Source of the DNA: Romboutsia hominis
GTDB lineage: Bacteria > Bacillota > Clostridia > Peptostreptococcales > Peptostreptococcaceae
Assembly: GCF_900002575.1 (NCBI RefSeq)
Contig: NZ_LN650648.1
Coordinates: 1,589,565-1,653,564 of the forward strand
Reading direction: 5' to 3'
DNA: 64,000 nucleotides
Below are positions 17,553 to 25,965 of this stretch, one piece after another. The notes beneath the pieces were generated by a model. It searched no databases. It saw nothing but the letters and a program-made list of their open reading frames with translations, and was not told where the DNA came from. Position 1 is the first letter of the stretch, and each line of letters starts with the position of its first letter. The translations under genes and the position numbers were made by a program.

Positions 17553-18567
17553 TAAGCACACCTTCTTCCATTTCCATTGATGCTACATGACAAGCTACAA
17601 AATGTTCTTTTCCATCAATAATATAAGATTTCATTTCTGGCTCTTCTAATTTACAAACATCCATACAATGTTTACATCTTGGATGGAAGAAACATCCGCT
17701 TGGTGGATTCATAGGACTTGGAACATCCCCTTCAAGGACTATCCTATCTTTTTTATGATTGATATCTGCTACTGGTATTGCTGACAATAATGCCTTTGTG
17801 TATGGATGTAGTGTATTTTTATATAAAGATTTTGCATCTGCAAGTTCTACTATTTTTCCTAAATACATTACTGCTATTCTATCACTTATGTATTCTACAA
17901 CACTTAAGTCATGTGTTATAAATATGTATGTTAAATTGTGTTTTTCTTTAAGATCTTTAAGTAAATTTAATACTTGTGCTTGAATTGATACATCTAGTGC
18001 TGATACAGCTTCATCACATATTACTAATTCAGGATTTATTGATAAAGCTCTTGCTATACCTATTCTTTGACGTTGCCCCCCAGAGAATTCATGTGGATAT
18101 CTATCCATATATTCTCTTCTCATATTTACGGCTTCAAGTAAATCACCTATTATTTTTCTTCTTTCTTCTTTTGATTTAATCCCAAACTTTTTAAGTGGGT
18201 CTGATAAAGATTGATATATTGTAAATGAAGGATTTAATGAAGAATGTGGATCTTGAAATACTATTTGTATTTTCTTACGAGCTAAATCCATTTCATTTTT
18301 ATTAAGCTTAATTAAATCTCTTGGTCCATCTTCAAAATTATATATTATTTCTCCATCTGTGGCTTTGTATAACTGAAGAATTGTTTTTCCTAAAGTAGTT
18401 TTCCCGCATCCAGATTCTCCAACTAATCCTAATGTTTCTCCTTTATATATTTCTAAATTTATATCATTTACTGCTTTTACATAAGTTTTTGCTTTAGAAA
18501 ATGTTCCATTCTTTACAGGGAAATAATTTTTAACACCTTTTAATGTAAGTAATACTTCTTTAGACAT
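17545..18567 (-). CDS. Peptide-type ABC transporter ATP-binding protein (DppF/OppF class)
   Basis: A 340-residue ATPase: Walker A GESGCGKTT (about 54-62), signature FSGGQRQR (about 161), Walker B LVICDEAVSALD (about 181), then the oligopeptide-type C-terminal region with four cysteines (GCFFHPRCKHCMDVC, about 291-305) that can bind an iron-sulfur cluster. Second of two ATPases. Its stop overlaps the nanE start, tying this transporter to sialic-acid catabolism. The likely substrate is therefore N-acetylneuraminate or a sialo-oligosaccharide rather than peptides. Confidence 0.9.
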   Translation of the reverse strand: MSKEVLLTLKGVKNYFPVKNGTFSKAKTYVKAVNDINLEIYKGETLGLVGESGCGKTTLGKTILQLYKATDGEIIYNFEDGPRDLIKLNKNEMDLARKKIQIVFQDPHSSLNPSFTIYQSLSDPLKKFGIKSKEERRKIIGDLLEAVNMRREYMDRYPHEFSGGQRQRIGIARALSINPELVICDEAVSALDVSIQAQVLNLLKDLKEKHNLTYIFITHDLSVVEYISDRIAVMYLGKIVELADAKSLYKNTLHPYTKALLSAIPVADINHKKDRIVLEGDVPSPMNPPSGCFFHPRCKHCMDVCKLEEPEMKSYIIDGKEHFVACHVASMEMEEGVLNE

Positions 18568-19567
18568 TTAAAGCCACCTCCTTGCATTTTATACATCTAA
18601 CCATATGAGTACTTCCATTTACAAATTCCTCTTCTGGCATTTTTTCATCACATTCTTTAGAATAATAATCACATCTAGGAGCAAACTGACATCCTGGTGG
18701 TCTGTCAAATGGATCTGGTGTAGCTCCCTTTATAGGATTAATATCTTGGTCAGCACCTTTTCCTAGTACTGGAATAGATTTAAGTAATGCTTTAGTGTAT
18801 GGATGACTTGGATTTTCTAAAACTTCCTTTGCGCTACCACTTTCAATTATATTTCCCATATACATAACAGCCACATCATCTGCTAATTCACATACAACTC
18901 CCATATCATGGGTAATTAGCATTATAGCTGTATTATATTCTCTTTTTAATTTCTCCATTAATTCAAATATTTGTGCTTGTATTGTAACATCAAGAGCTGT
19001 TGTTGGTTCATCTGCTATTAGTACTTTTGGATTACAACTCATAGCCATAGCTATCATTGCCCTTTGTCTCATACCACCTGAAAATTCATGTGGATATTGG
19101 TCTATTCTTTTTTCTGCAAGAGGTATTCCCATATCTTTAAGTAGCTTTAAAGCTCTTTCTTTTGCCTCTTTTTTAGATATATTTTCATGACTTCTAATCA
19201 TCTCAACTATTTGCCACCCAATTGTATAAACAGGATTTAGTGCTGTCATTGGATCCTGAAAAATCATTGCTATATCTTTTCCTCTAAGTCTTCTCATTTC
19301 TTTTGAATTTTTTTCTAACTTATGTATTTCAATATCTTTTCCATCTTCACTATGATAAATTATTTCTCCCTCTTCTATTCTTGAAAACTTAGGAAGAAGT
19401 TGCATTATTGATGATGCTGTAACACTTTTACCACATCCACTTTCTCCAACTATACAAAGTGTTTTACCTCTTTTTATTTCCATTGATACACCATTTAAGG
19501 CTTTATTGCATCTATTATTTGCATAAAAATATGTTTTAAGATTTTTGACTGTGATAATATTTTCCAT
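18560..19567 (-). CDS. Peptide-type ABC transporter ATP-binding protein (DppD/OppD class)
   Basis: A 335-residue ATPase: Walker A GESGCGKSV (about 39-47), signature FSGGMRQR (about 161), Walker B LIADEPTTALD (about 181), switch His ITHDMG, and the C-terminal cysteine set GCQFAPRCDYYSKEC (about 292-306). It overlaps the following ATPase gene by 8 nt. With its partner it forms the heterodimeric motor of the importer in the nan operon. Confidence 0.9.
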   Translation of the reverse strand: MENIITVKNLKTYFYANNRCNKALNGVSMEIKRGKTLCIVGESGCGKSVTASSIMQLLPKFSRIEEGEIIYHSEDGKDIEIHKLEKNSKEMRRLRGKDIAMIFQDPMTALNPVYTIGWQIVEMIRSHENISKKEAKERALKLLKDMGIPLAEKRIDQYPHEFSGGMRQRAMIAMAMSCNPKVLIADEPTTALDVTIQAQIFELMEKLKREYNTAIMLITHDMGVVCELADDVAVMYMGNIIESGSAKEVLENPSHPYTKALLKSIPVLGKGADQDINPIKGATPDPFDRPPGCQFAPRCDYYSKECDEKMPEEEFVNGSTHMVRCIKCKEVALNV

Positions 19568-19578
19568 GATCTTTCCCC

Positions 19579-20502
19579 CTATTCAACACTTGTTGGATCT
19601 GTAGAATCTCTTAAGCCATCTCCTACAAAGTTTATACTCATAACAAATAGTGATATAACTATTCCGACAGGTAACCACATCCACCAATTATTTTGAAGTG
19701 TAAATAAATCTTGTGATGCATTTAATATGTTACCCCATGTTGGTATTTCAAGAGGTACACCAAGTCCTAAGAAACTAAGTGCTGCTTCTTCTAGTATAAA
19801 CATTGCAGTACTTAAAGTTATATTTACTGATATTGGCCCTATGATATTTGGTAGCATATGCTTATAGCATATAACAAAATCATTAAGTCCAAATACTTTT
19901 AATGATTGTACATACTCTTCTTCTCTGATAGATAATATTTGTGATCTTGCCATTCTAAATACGCTTCCCCAACCACAAATAATAAATATTATTATTATAT
20001 TAAAAGCACTTTGGCCTATTATTGAAACTAACATTAACACTAATATTAATTGTGGGAATGACATAAATATTTCAGATATCCTAACTAATATTTTATCTAT
20101 TAGTCCACCCTTATATCCACTATAGCATCCTAGTAATACACCTATTACTGCACAACCCAATGCACTACCAAATCCTATTAAAATTGATAATCTTCCACCA
20201 TATAATATTCTTGAAAATATATCTCTACCTATTTTATCTGTTCCTAGTATATGTTCACTAGATGGTGGCTTAAGTATATTTGACATATCAACAGCTAACG
20301 GGTCATGCGGTGTTAATAATGGTGCAAATATACAAGCAAGTAATATAAGTAAAAATACTGCAATCCCTATCGTCGTAAGTTTATTTGAAATTAACTTACT
20401 TACTACTCTACTTTTTTGTTTTTTAAAAGTTTTATTCTCTTCTCTTTCTTTAATTTTATCAAATTTATTATTTAATCTTTTTTTAGGTGATAAAGTAATC
20501 AT
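19579..20502 (-). CDS. Peptide-type ABC transporter permease (DppC/OppC class)
   Basis: A 307-residue permease with a cytoplasmic charged N-terminus (about 1-40), then six membrane helices. The DppC_N segment (LFILLACIFAPLLTPHDPLAVDM region) and HILGTDKIGRDIFSRILYGGR are diagnostic of this class, and the EAA-like coupling loop precedes EEAALSFLGLGVP. Start: an ATG at 20523 lacks a site, whereas AGGGAGGATATT precedes the ATG at 20502. It follows the DppB gene by 10 nt. Confidence 0.9.
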   Translation of the reverse strand: MITLSPKKRLNNKFDKIKEREENKTFKKQKSRVVSKLISNKLTTIGIAVFLLILLACIFAPLLTPHDPLAVDMSNILKPPSSEHILGTDKIGRDIFSRILYGGRLSILIGFGSALGCAVIGVLLGCYSGYKGGLIDKILVRISEIFMSFPQLILVLMLVSIIGQSAFNIIIIFIICGWGSVFRMARSQILSIREEEYVQSLKVFGLNDFVICYKHMLPNIIGPISVNITLSTAMFILEEAALSFLGLGVPLEIPTWGNILNASQDLFTLQNNWWMWLPVGIVISLFVMSINFVGDGLRDSTDPTSVE

Positions 20503-20512
20503 AATATCCTCC

Positions 20513-21475
20513 CTATTTCTCAAGTTTTACTCTAGGGTCTAAAACAGCAGTAAGTATATCAACTAATGTACTTGCTATTAAAACCATAGTTACAAACATA
20601 AGTGCTACAACCATGACTAAGTTATAATTTGCTGATCTTATTGCAGTGTTAAATACATTTCCAACTCCTGGCCACTGAAATATTGACTCTATAACTACAG
20701 AACCTGCTATTAGTGTAGGCAATCTAAAACCTATTAAAACTATAACCGGTGTTAGTGAAACCCTAAATCCATGAACTAAGTTAACTCTCCATTCTGGAAT
20801 TCCTTTACTTCTAGCTGTTTTTATATATTCTTTATTCATAGTATTTAACATACTAGTTCTTGCATAACGCATAACTCCTGCTGTAAGCGATAACCCTAGT
20901 ACTGTAGCAGGTAATATTAAATACTCTATTCTATCAATAAAACTTTCAAGACCTGGTGCTGTTCTACCTCCTACTGGAAGCCATTCTAAATTTAATGCAA
21001 ATATTAATATAGTTACCATACCAAAGAAAAATTGTGGTATAGATACTCCTATCATACCTGCAACTGTCATAACATTATCTCCTATAGAACCACGTTTTAT
21101 AGCGCCTATTACTCCTAAGATACTACCTAAAACTGTAGAAATTAAAAGTGCTGCAACTGATAATTCTAAAGTTGCTGGTAGTGTATCTTTTATAATATCT
21201 ATAACTGCTACACCACTACTTGAGCTATATCCAAAATTGCCTTGTAGTAATTGTATTAACCATTTAAAATATCTAATTACAAAACCATCATTTAAACCAT
21301 AAGCTTCTCTAAGTGCATTTAATTGTTCTGGTGATAATCTTGCTAAAGATTCTGGATCCATTAAATGAGATACTGGGTCTCCTGGAGTTAAATCTAGTAA
21401 AAAATAAATAATAAATGTTATTATTAATAACATTGGAATCATTCCAAGCACTTTTTTTAATATGTATTTTAGCAT
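20513..21475 (-). CDS. Peptide-type ABC transporter permease (DppB/OppB class)
   Basis: A 320-residue permease with six membrane helices. The N-terminal LLDLTPGDPVSHLMDPES and the later ARSKGIPEWRVNLVHGFR (EAA coupling loop, about 220-240) are class-typical; the C-terminus VDILTAVLDPRVKLE is also typical. First permease of the importer. It is separated from the binding-protein gene by a 59-bp gap containing a hairpin. Confidence 0.9.
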   Translation of the reverse strand: MLKYILKKVLGMIPMLLIITFIIYFLLDLTPGDPVSHLMDPESLARLSPEQLNALREAYGLNDGFVIRYFKWLIQLLQGNFGYSSSSGVAVIDIIKDTLPATLELSVAALLISTVLGSILGVIGAIKRGSIGDNVMTVAGMIGVSIPQFFFGMVTILIFALNLEWLPVGGRTAPGLESFIDRIEYLILPATVLGLSLTAGVMRYARTSMLNTMNKEYIKTARSKGIPEWRVNLVHGFRVSLTPVIVLIGFRLPTLIAGSVVIESIFQWPGVGNVFNTAIRSANYNLVMVVALMFVTMVLIASTLVDILTAVLDPRVKLEK

Positions 21476-21496
21476 TTACTACCTCCTTATAATAAA

Positions 21497-21527
21497 AGGG
21501 ATGTATAATTAAAATTATACACCCCCT
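21497..21527 (-). terminator. Intra-operon hairpin between binding protein and permease genes
   Basis: GGGTGTATAATT pairs with AATTATACATCCC (minus strand) and is followed by TTTTATT. Placed after the binding-protein gene, it probably acts as a partial terminator or 3'-end stabiliser that lets the binding protein be made in excess over the permeases. Confidence 0.6.
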
Positions 21528-21534
21528 CTGTTTA

Positions 21535-23208
21535 TTACTCAGCTAATGTCCATTTGTGAATATCCCACTTATAATTAAATTGTGGGTTACCAAATGTTTC
21601 AGGCATACCTTTTATCTTATCGCTTGTCATAACAAATATTGGTTGGTAATATAAAGGCATTACGAATAATTCTTCATTTTCATATTTTTGTAATTCAAAG
21701 AATGCTTTTCTCTTTTCTTCTGGATCTATTGTTTTTGTATTTTCTATTAATTTATCTAATTCAGGTGTTCCTGGTGTATGTGAGTTTAGTTCAGCACCTG
21801 TTTGATATCTATCATAGTACTCATGCATTGAAAGTGCAGCAGTTGCAGCATAACATAAATCAAAATCAACTGCTGAAGGTCCATTTACAGGATCTTCTGG
21901 TAATGCCCATAATAATGAAGCTAAATCACCTTCAACTAATCTAAATTCCATTTTTATTCCAACTTGAGATAAGTAGTTTTGTATTATTGCCATTAAATCA
22001 ACTGTTTGTTGATCTGTATAATAATAAACTACATCTAAAACTGTGTTTGGATCCCAGTTAGCTTCTTTTAATAATTCTTTAGCTTTTTCTGGATTATACT
22101 CATAATTATTTAATCCATCAACTTTATCAGGTCCATTTGGAGTTAAACTATTTGCAGGTAGTGCTGCACCCTCAAATATACCATCAAGTATTTTATCCAT
22201 ATCTAAAGCATACATTATAGCTTGACGAACTCTCTTATCTGCTAATGGTGCAGCTGATCCATCTTTTTTCTTAAACTTATTTGCAAAGAATAATCTTGTA
22301 TATCTAACATCTACAGTATCCATATTGATACCTTTAGTACCTTCAAGTGCTTTAACATCTGCTATATTTTTAGTGTATGAGTAGTCAAGAAGTCCAGCTT
22401 TAGCATTTGTTACTAAGTTTGGATCACTGTCTCCAGGACTTGGATTTAAGTGCATATTAAATGCTGGTTTACCATCCCAATACTTATCAAATCCAGCTAA
22501 GGTTGTGTAATTACCCATTTTTACTTCATCTACTTTAAATGGCCCAGAACCTATTGGATTTCTAAAGAATTCTGATTGTTGAAACTTAACAGGATCAACA
22601 TTTTCAAGATGCTTTTTAGGAAGTGGTGCAAATTGTGTAAATGTAAGTAGAGCATCTGGTGCTAGCTTTTCAAATTTTATTTCTATATTATTTCCATCTA
22701 TTACAATACCAGATATTTCATCTGCCTTTCCATCTATGTAATCAGTTGCTCCTTCTATAGATTTAAAAGTATTTCCAAATACATTGTTTAAAACTGTCGT
22801 CTTTAAACTGTATTCTATACTCCATTTTATATCTTCTGCTGTTATAGGCTCTCCATCATGCCAGAATATATTATCTCTTAATACAAACTTAAGGTTTTTT
22901 CCATCTTCTGACATTTCATAAGATTTAGCTAATTGACCTTCCCCTGGTATTGGGTCTAATTTTTCATCTGCAAATATTAACCTATCATATAAAACTTTGT
23001 TGTAAACGAAAGTACCTGGATTTAACCACGGCGCTTCGAAAAATTCTTCAGGTCCTCCATTTGCATAAAGAGTGTTTGCTGCTGCTTCTTGCTTTGTTGA
23101 ATTTTCCCCCTGTGATTTTTCTTCTTTTCCGCCTGTACTAGCACATCCAACTAGGTTTAGCGTTAGCATTGAAGTTACAAGCAAGCTTAATAGCTTTTTT
23201 TTCTTCAT
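21535..23208 (-). CDS. Extracellular solute-binding lipoprotein (SBP family 5), nan operon
   Basis: A 557-residue ABC importer receptor. The signal peptide has a lipobox LNLVGC (Cys 22), so it is anchored to the outer face of the membrane. Class C/family 5 features: LKFVLRDNIFWHDGEPITAEDIKWSIEY (about 106-133), RQAIMYALDMDKI (about 328) and NPEKAKELLKEANW (about 370). Family 5 receptors usually bind peptides, nickel or opines. Here it heads the operon containing nanEKA, so a sialic acid or a sialylated glycan is the more likely ligand. An analogous case is the SatABCD sialate transporter of Haemophilus ducreyi. Confidence 0.9.
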   Translation of the reverse strand: MKKKKLLSLLVTSMLTLNLVGCASTGGKEEKSQGENSTKQEAAANTLYANGGPEEFFEAPWLNPGTFVYNKVLYDRLIFADEKLDPIPGEGQLAKSYEMSEDGKNLKFVLRDNIFWHDGEPITAEDIKWSIEYSLKTTVLNNVFGNTFKSIEGATDYIDGKADEISGIVIDGNNIEIKFEKLAPDALLTFTQFAPLPKKHLENVDPVKFQQSEFFRNPIGSGPFKVDEVKMGNYTTLAGFDKYWDGKPAFNMHLNPSPGDSDPNLVTNAKAGLLDYSYTKNIADVKALEGTKGINMDTVDVRYTRLFFANKFKKKDGSAAPLADKRVRQAIMYALDMDKILDGIFEGAALPANSLTPNGPDKVDGLNNYEYNPEKAKELLKEANWDPNTVLDVVYYYTDQQTVDLMAIIQNYLSQVGIKMEFRLVEGDLASLLWALPEDPVNGPSAVDFDLCYAATAALSMHEYYDRYQTGAELNSHTPGTPELDKLIENTKTIDPEEKRKAFFELQKYENEELFVMPLYYQPIFVMTSDKIKGMPETFGNPQFNYKWDIHKWTLAE

Positions 23209-23276
23209 AATATCATCCCCTCTTTTTTAATTATAAGAAAATATAAATTTCCTATCTTATGAATAACTTAAAATGT

Positions 23277-23306
23277 TTCGCTTAGATTCATCTAAATTAA
23301 AGCGAA
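23277..23306. promoter_or_regulatory. Inverted repeat upstream of the nan operon
   Basis: TTCGCTT (23277-23283) and AAGCGAA (23300-23306) enclose a smaller dyad, AGAT-TC-ATCT. It lies about 70-100 bp upstream of the binding-protein start, a suitable place for the RpiR regulator to bind. Followed on the plus strand by T6, it could also be a terminator for stray plus-strand transcription. Confidence 0.4.
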
Positions 23307-23348
23307 TTTTTTATTTTATCAAGGTATTTTCTACCTAGTAAAACCAAA

Positions 23349-24173
23349 TTAGATTAAAATATTTTCTTCATCATACTTAAATAATGCATTTAAAGTATTT
23401 ACCTTTTTTTGATAATAACTCTCTATTTTTATAAAATAGGTATATAGTATATCTATCATTACTAAAATAGGAAATTGAGGTGATATGCAATCTCCAGCTT
23501 CTAGTGCATTTATAGTTGGAATTAATATAACTTCATCGCAAAAACTCGATAAATGGAAAGAATTATTTGAAGTTATCATAATAATTTTAGCTCCATTAGC
23601 CTTTGCTATCCCTATTCCTTGAAGAATTTCTTTTGTTGTACCACTTAACGATATAGCTATAATAACGCTTTCCTCATTAGCAAGTGAAGATAACATTTTT
23701 ATTCTATGTGAATCATATACAGCTTCAATATTTAACCCTAACCTCATAAACCTTAGATGAACTTCTTCAGCTGCAATCCCAGAACTTCCCATTCCGAAAA
23801 CGCAAACCCTCTTAGATGTTGTTAATAGGTGAGCAACTTCTTTCATTTGATTTTGATTTATCATCATATGACAACTATCTAATAAATCTTGATATGTATT
23901 AATAACTAAATTAGAAATTTCTTCTCTATTGTATTTACTAATATTTTTCTCATATTCAAATATGAATTCTCTAAAACCTTTATATCCACATTTTTTCGCA
24001 AACCTAGATAAAGAAGCTTCTGACACAAATAGCTTTTCTGATACTGCTTTAGATGAAAGCTTTTGTATTTCTCTATTATTTATAAAAAAATTGGCTATAG
24101 TTCTTTCTACATTAGTAAATTTATCATATCTTGACTTTAGATTCTTCAAAACAGTATTATCAGAATATTCCAT
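23349..24173 (-). CDS. MurR/RpiR family transcriptional regulator, probable sialic-acid regulator
   Basis: A 274-residue regulator with an N-terminal HTH_6 domain (about 1-75; KAVSEKLFVSEASLSRFAKKCGYKGFREF) and a C-terminal SIS sugar-phosphate-isomerase domain (about 115-255; VCVFGMGSSGIAAEEV, IAISLSGTTKEI). RpiR proteins sense phosphosugars; clostridial NanR belongs to this family and senses ManNAc-6-phosphate. It sits directly upstream of the nan operon on the same strand with a 140-bp gap, so it probably controls that operon. Confidence 0.88.
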   Translation of the reverse strand: MEYSDNTVLKNLKSRYDKFTNVERTIANFFINNREIQKLSSKAVSEKLFVSEASLSRFAKKCGYKGFREFIFEYEKNISKYNREEISNLVINTYQDLLDSCHMMINQNQMKEVAHLLTTSKRVCVFGMGSSGIAAEEVHLRFMRLGLNIEAVYDSHRIKMLSSLANEESVIIAISLSGTTKEILQGIGIAKANGAKIIMITSNNSFHLSSFCDEVILIPTINALEAGDCISPQFPILVMIDILYTYFIKIESYYQKKVNTLNALFKYDEENILI

Positions 24174-24295
24174 ACCATCCGTCTCCTTTTCATTAGGTAG
24201 TCAAGCTATTAAATTCTTAAATCATTTTATTTATTTAATTCTATACTATAAGTGTATATAGATATTAATTCAATCGCAACATTTTTGAAAGATTT

Positions 24296-24320
24296 TGAAA
24301 GAAATTTTAAATTTTTTTCA
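24296..24320. promoter_or_regulatory. Possible autoregulatory operator of the RpiR gene
   Basis: TGAAA (24296-24300) and TTTCA (24316-24320) bracket an AT-rich imperfect dyad, about 125 bp upstream of the regulator. TGAAA-n-TTTCA dyads resemble RpiR-family sites, but the DNA here is so AT-rich that chance is a real alternative. Confidence 0.25.
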
Positions 24321-24426
24321 GATTTTCTATAAAATAAAGATTTATTAGATGTACTTTTTCTAAATTTTAGAAATTACTTTCATTCATTTGGCTTGTCCAT
24401 AGAGATTTTTGTGTTATTTAGTAAAG

Positions 24427-24475
24427 AAAAAGTGCATTTAGTAAAATTAGTAAATTTTACTAAACGCACTTTTTT
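24427..24475 (-). terminator. Terminator of the two-component/ABC/nucleotidase operon
   Basis: A long imperfect stem of more than 18 pairs: AAAAAGTGC plus TTTAGTAAAAT on one arm, and their complements ending CGCACTTTTT on the other. It lies about 30 bp past the phosphoesterase stop. Confidence 0.8.
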
Positions 24476-24503
24476 GTTTAAAAATTTAAATTTATATCTT
24501 TTT

Positions 24504-25955
24504 TTAATTTTCCTTTTTCTCATAATTTAATATAACTTTATAACGGTCAATATACTTTTCTTTTTCACCTTTTGAAACTTTAAAATAATCATTTTCTCCA
24601 GGTATTATAGTTAAACAATTATCCTTAAAATCGGCATTATCAAATTTTAATGTAGTTGGAACATCACTTCCTATAGCATTTGAATAGCAAATCACTTTTT
24701 CTTTATCCATAATTATAAACTGATACATATCATCACTTTCAGCAATATTTAAAAACTTATATCCTGCCTTTTTGTATATTTCATCTCTAGGAGTACCTGG
24801 TTTAAATATATACATTTTATCCCATTTAAAAGGTATCTCATCCTTAAGACTTATAACTTTACCTTCTTTACCTTTATCTAGTAGAAAACTAGTTTCACTA
24901 TAAAACATTCCATGATTGTTACATAGCATATCTAAGTTCTTTTTAACATTTTTAAACTGAACTATATCACTAGACTTATTTATTACATCCCATCCATTTT
25001 TATCTTTTTTTAATTTTATATCAATTTTTGAAATACACTCACCGTGTTTTCCTGGTTCTGTTACTATAACAGTTTGTCCATCTTTGTTTTTATAGTCATG
25101 TTGTTTTATTTGAACATGGTTGTGCCCAGCAACTATTACATCTATTCCAGATACATTTTGAGCTAAGTCTTGTATTCTATTTCCTGGGTGTTTTGGTTTT
25201 TTAGGTCTTTCACCACTATGAGTTATTGCTATTATAATATCTGCATGGTCTTTTTCCTTCATAACTTTTACCCATTTATTAGCATCTTCTACTAAATCAT
25301 TCATATAAAGTTCTCCATTGTATCCCTTTTGATCTTTTAACTCTAAAGATTTAGCTTTTACTAGCTTTTCTCCATCCCATTCTTTAGATTCTCCTACTTC
25401 TTTTAGAGTAAGTCCTAATATTCCAAGTTTTATATTACCTTCTGGTGTTTTAATTTCTTTTATAACGTATGGTTTTGTGTAGCTTTCTCCATTTTTCTTA
25501 TATGTATTTGCTGATAGTACACTTATTCCTTGCTTTTCAAAGTCTGATATCATATTATCTAGACTAGTCTTGTTATTTGATACAAACTCATGATTTCCAA
25601 GAGTTACTGTGTCAAATCCAGCTTCTTTCATTTCTTTTGCTAAAGGAATTTCTATATAATCTGCATTGTTATTTTTATAGTTTTTACTCATTTGGTCATA
25701 ATATTTTAACATATCTCCAGATGTTCCAAATCCAGAATCTAGAAAATCCCCTGCATCTACTACTACAGTATCTGGATTTTCCTTCTTTTGTTTTTCTATA
25801 TAAGAAACCATTTCATTAGGTATTATTCCATGTAAGTCAGTCGTTGCAAGTATATTTAAATCTACTGACTTAGTAGAACTGCATCCTATTATTAATAAAG
25901 ATGAAATGCTTATTACTGACCATAATATTTTTCTCTTTGAAAATAATTTACTCAT
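24504..25955 (-). CDS. Lipoprotein metallophosphoesterase, 5'-nucleotidase/UshA-like
   Basis: A 483-residue secreted lipoprotein (lipobox LLIIGC, Cys about 25). The calcineurin-like domain follows: ATTDLHG (about 38), VVDAGDF (about 70), TLGNHEF (about 118), THSGE (about 240) and AGHNHVQ (about 275) supply the dinuclear metal ligands. The C-terminal 5'-nucleotidase-type domain is degenerate. It likely hydrolyses nucleotides or cyclic nucleotides on the cell surface. Two in-frame ATGs occur; the GGGGGATGAGT spacing supports 25955. It starts 10 nt after the permease gene and is part of the two-component/ABC operon. Confidence 0.82.
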   Translation of the reverse strand: MSKLFSKRKILWSVISISSLLIIGCSSTKSVDLNILATTDLHGIIPNEMVSYIEKQKKENPDTVVVDAGDFLDSGFGTSGDMLKYYDQMSKNYKNNNADYIEIPLAKEMKEAGFDTVTLGNHEFVSNNKTSLDNMISDFEKQGISVLSANTYKKNGESYTKPYVIKEIKTPEGNIKLGILGLTLKEVGESKEWDGEKLVKAKSLELKDQKGYNGELYMNDLVEDANKWVKVMKEKDHADIIIAITHSGERPKKPKHPGNRIQDLAQNVSGIDVIVAGHNHVQIKQHDYKNKDGQTVIVTEPGKHGECISKIDIKLKKDKNGWDVINKSSDIVQFKNVKKNLDMLCNNHGMFYSETSFLLDKGKEGKVISLKDEIPFKWDKMYIFKPGTPRDEIYKKAGYKFLNIAESDDMYQFIIMDKEKVICYSNAIGSDVPTTLKFDNADFKDNCLTIIPGENDYFKVSKGEKEKYIDRYKVILNYEKKEN

Positions 25956-25965
25956 ACTCATCCCC

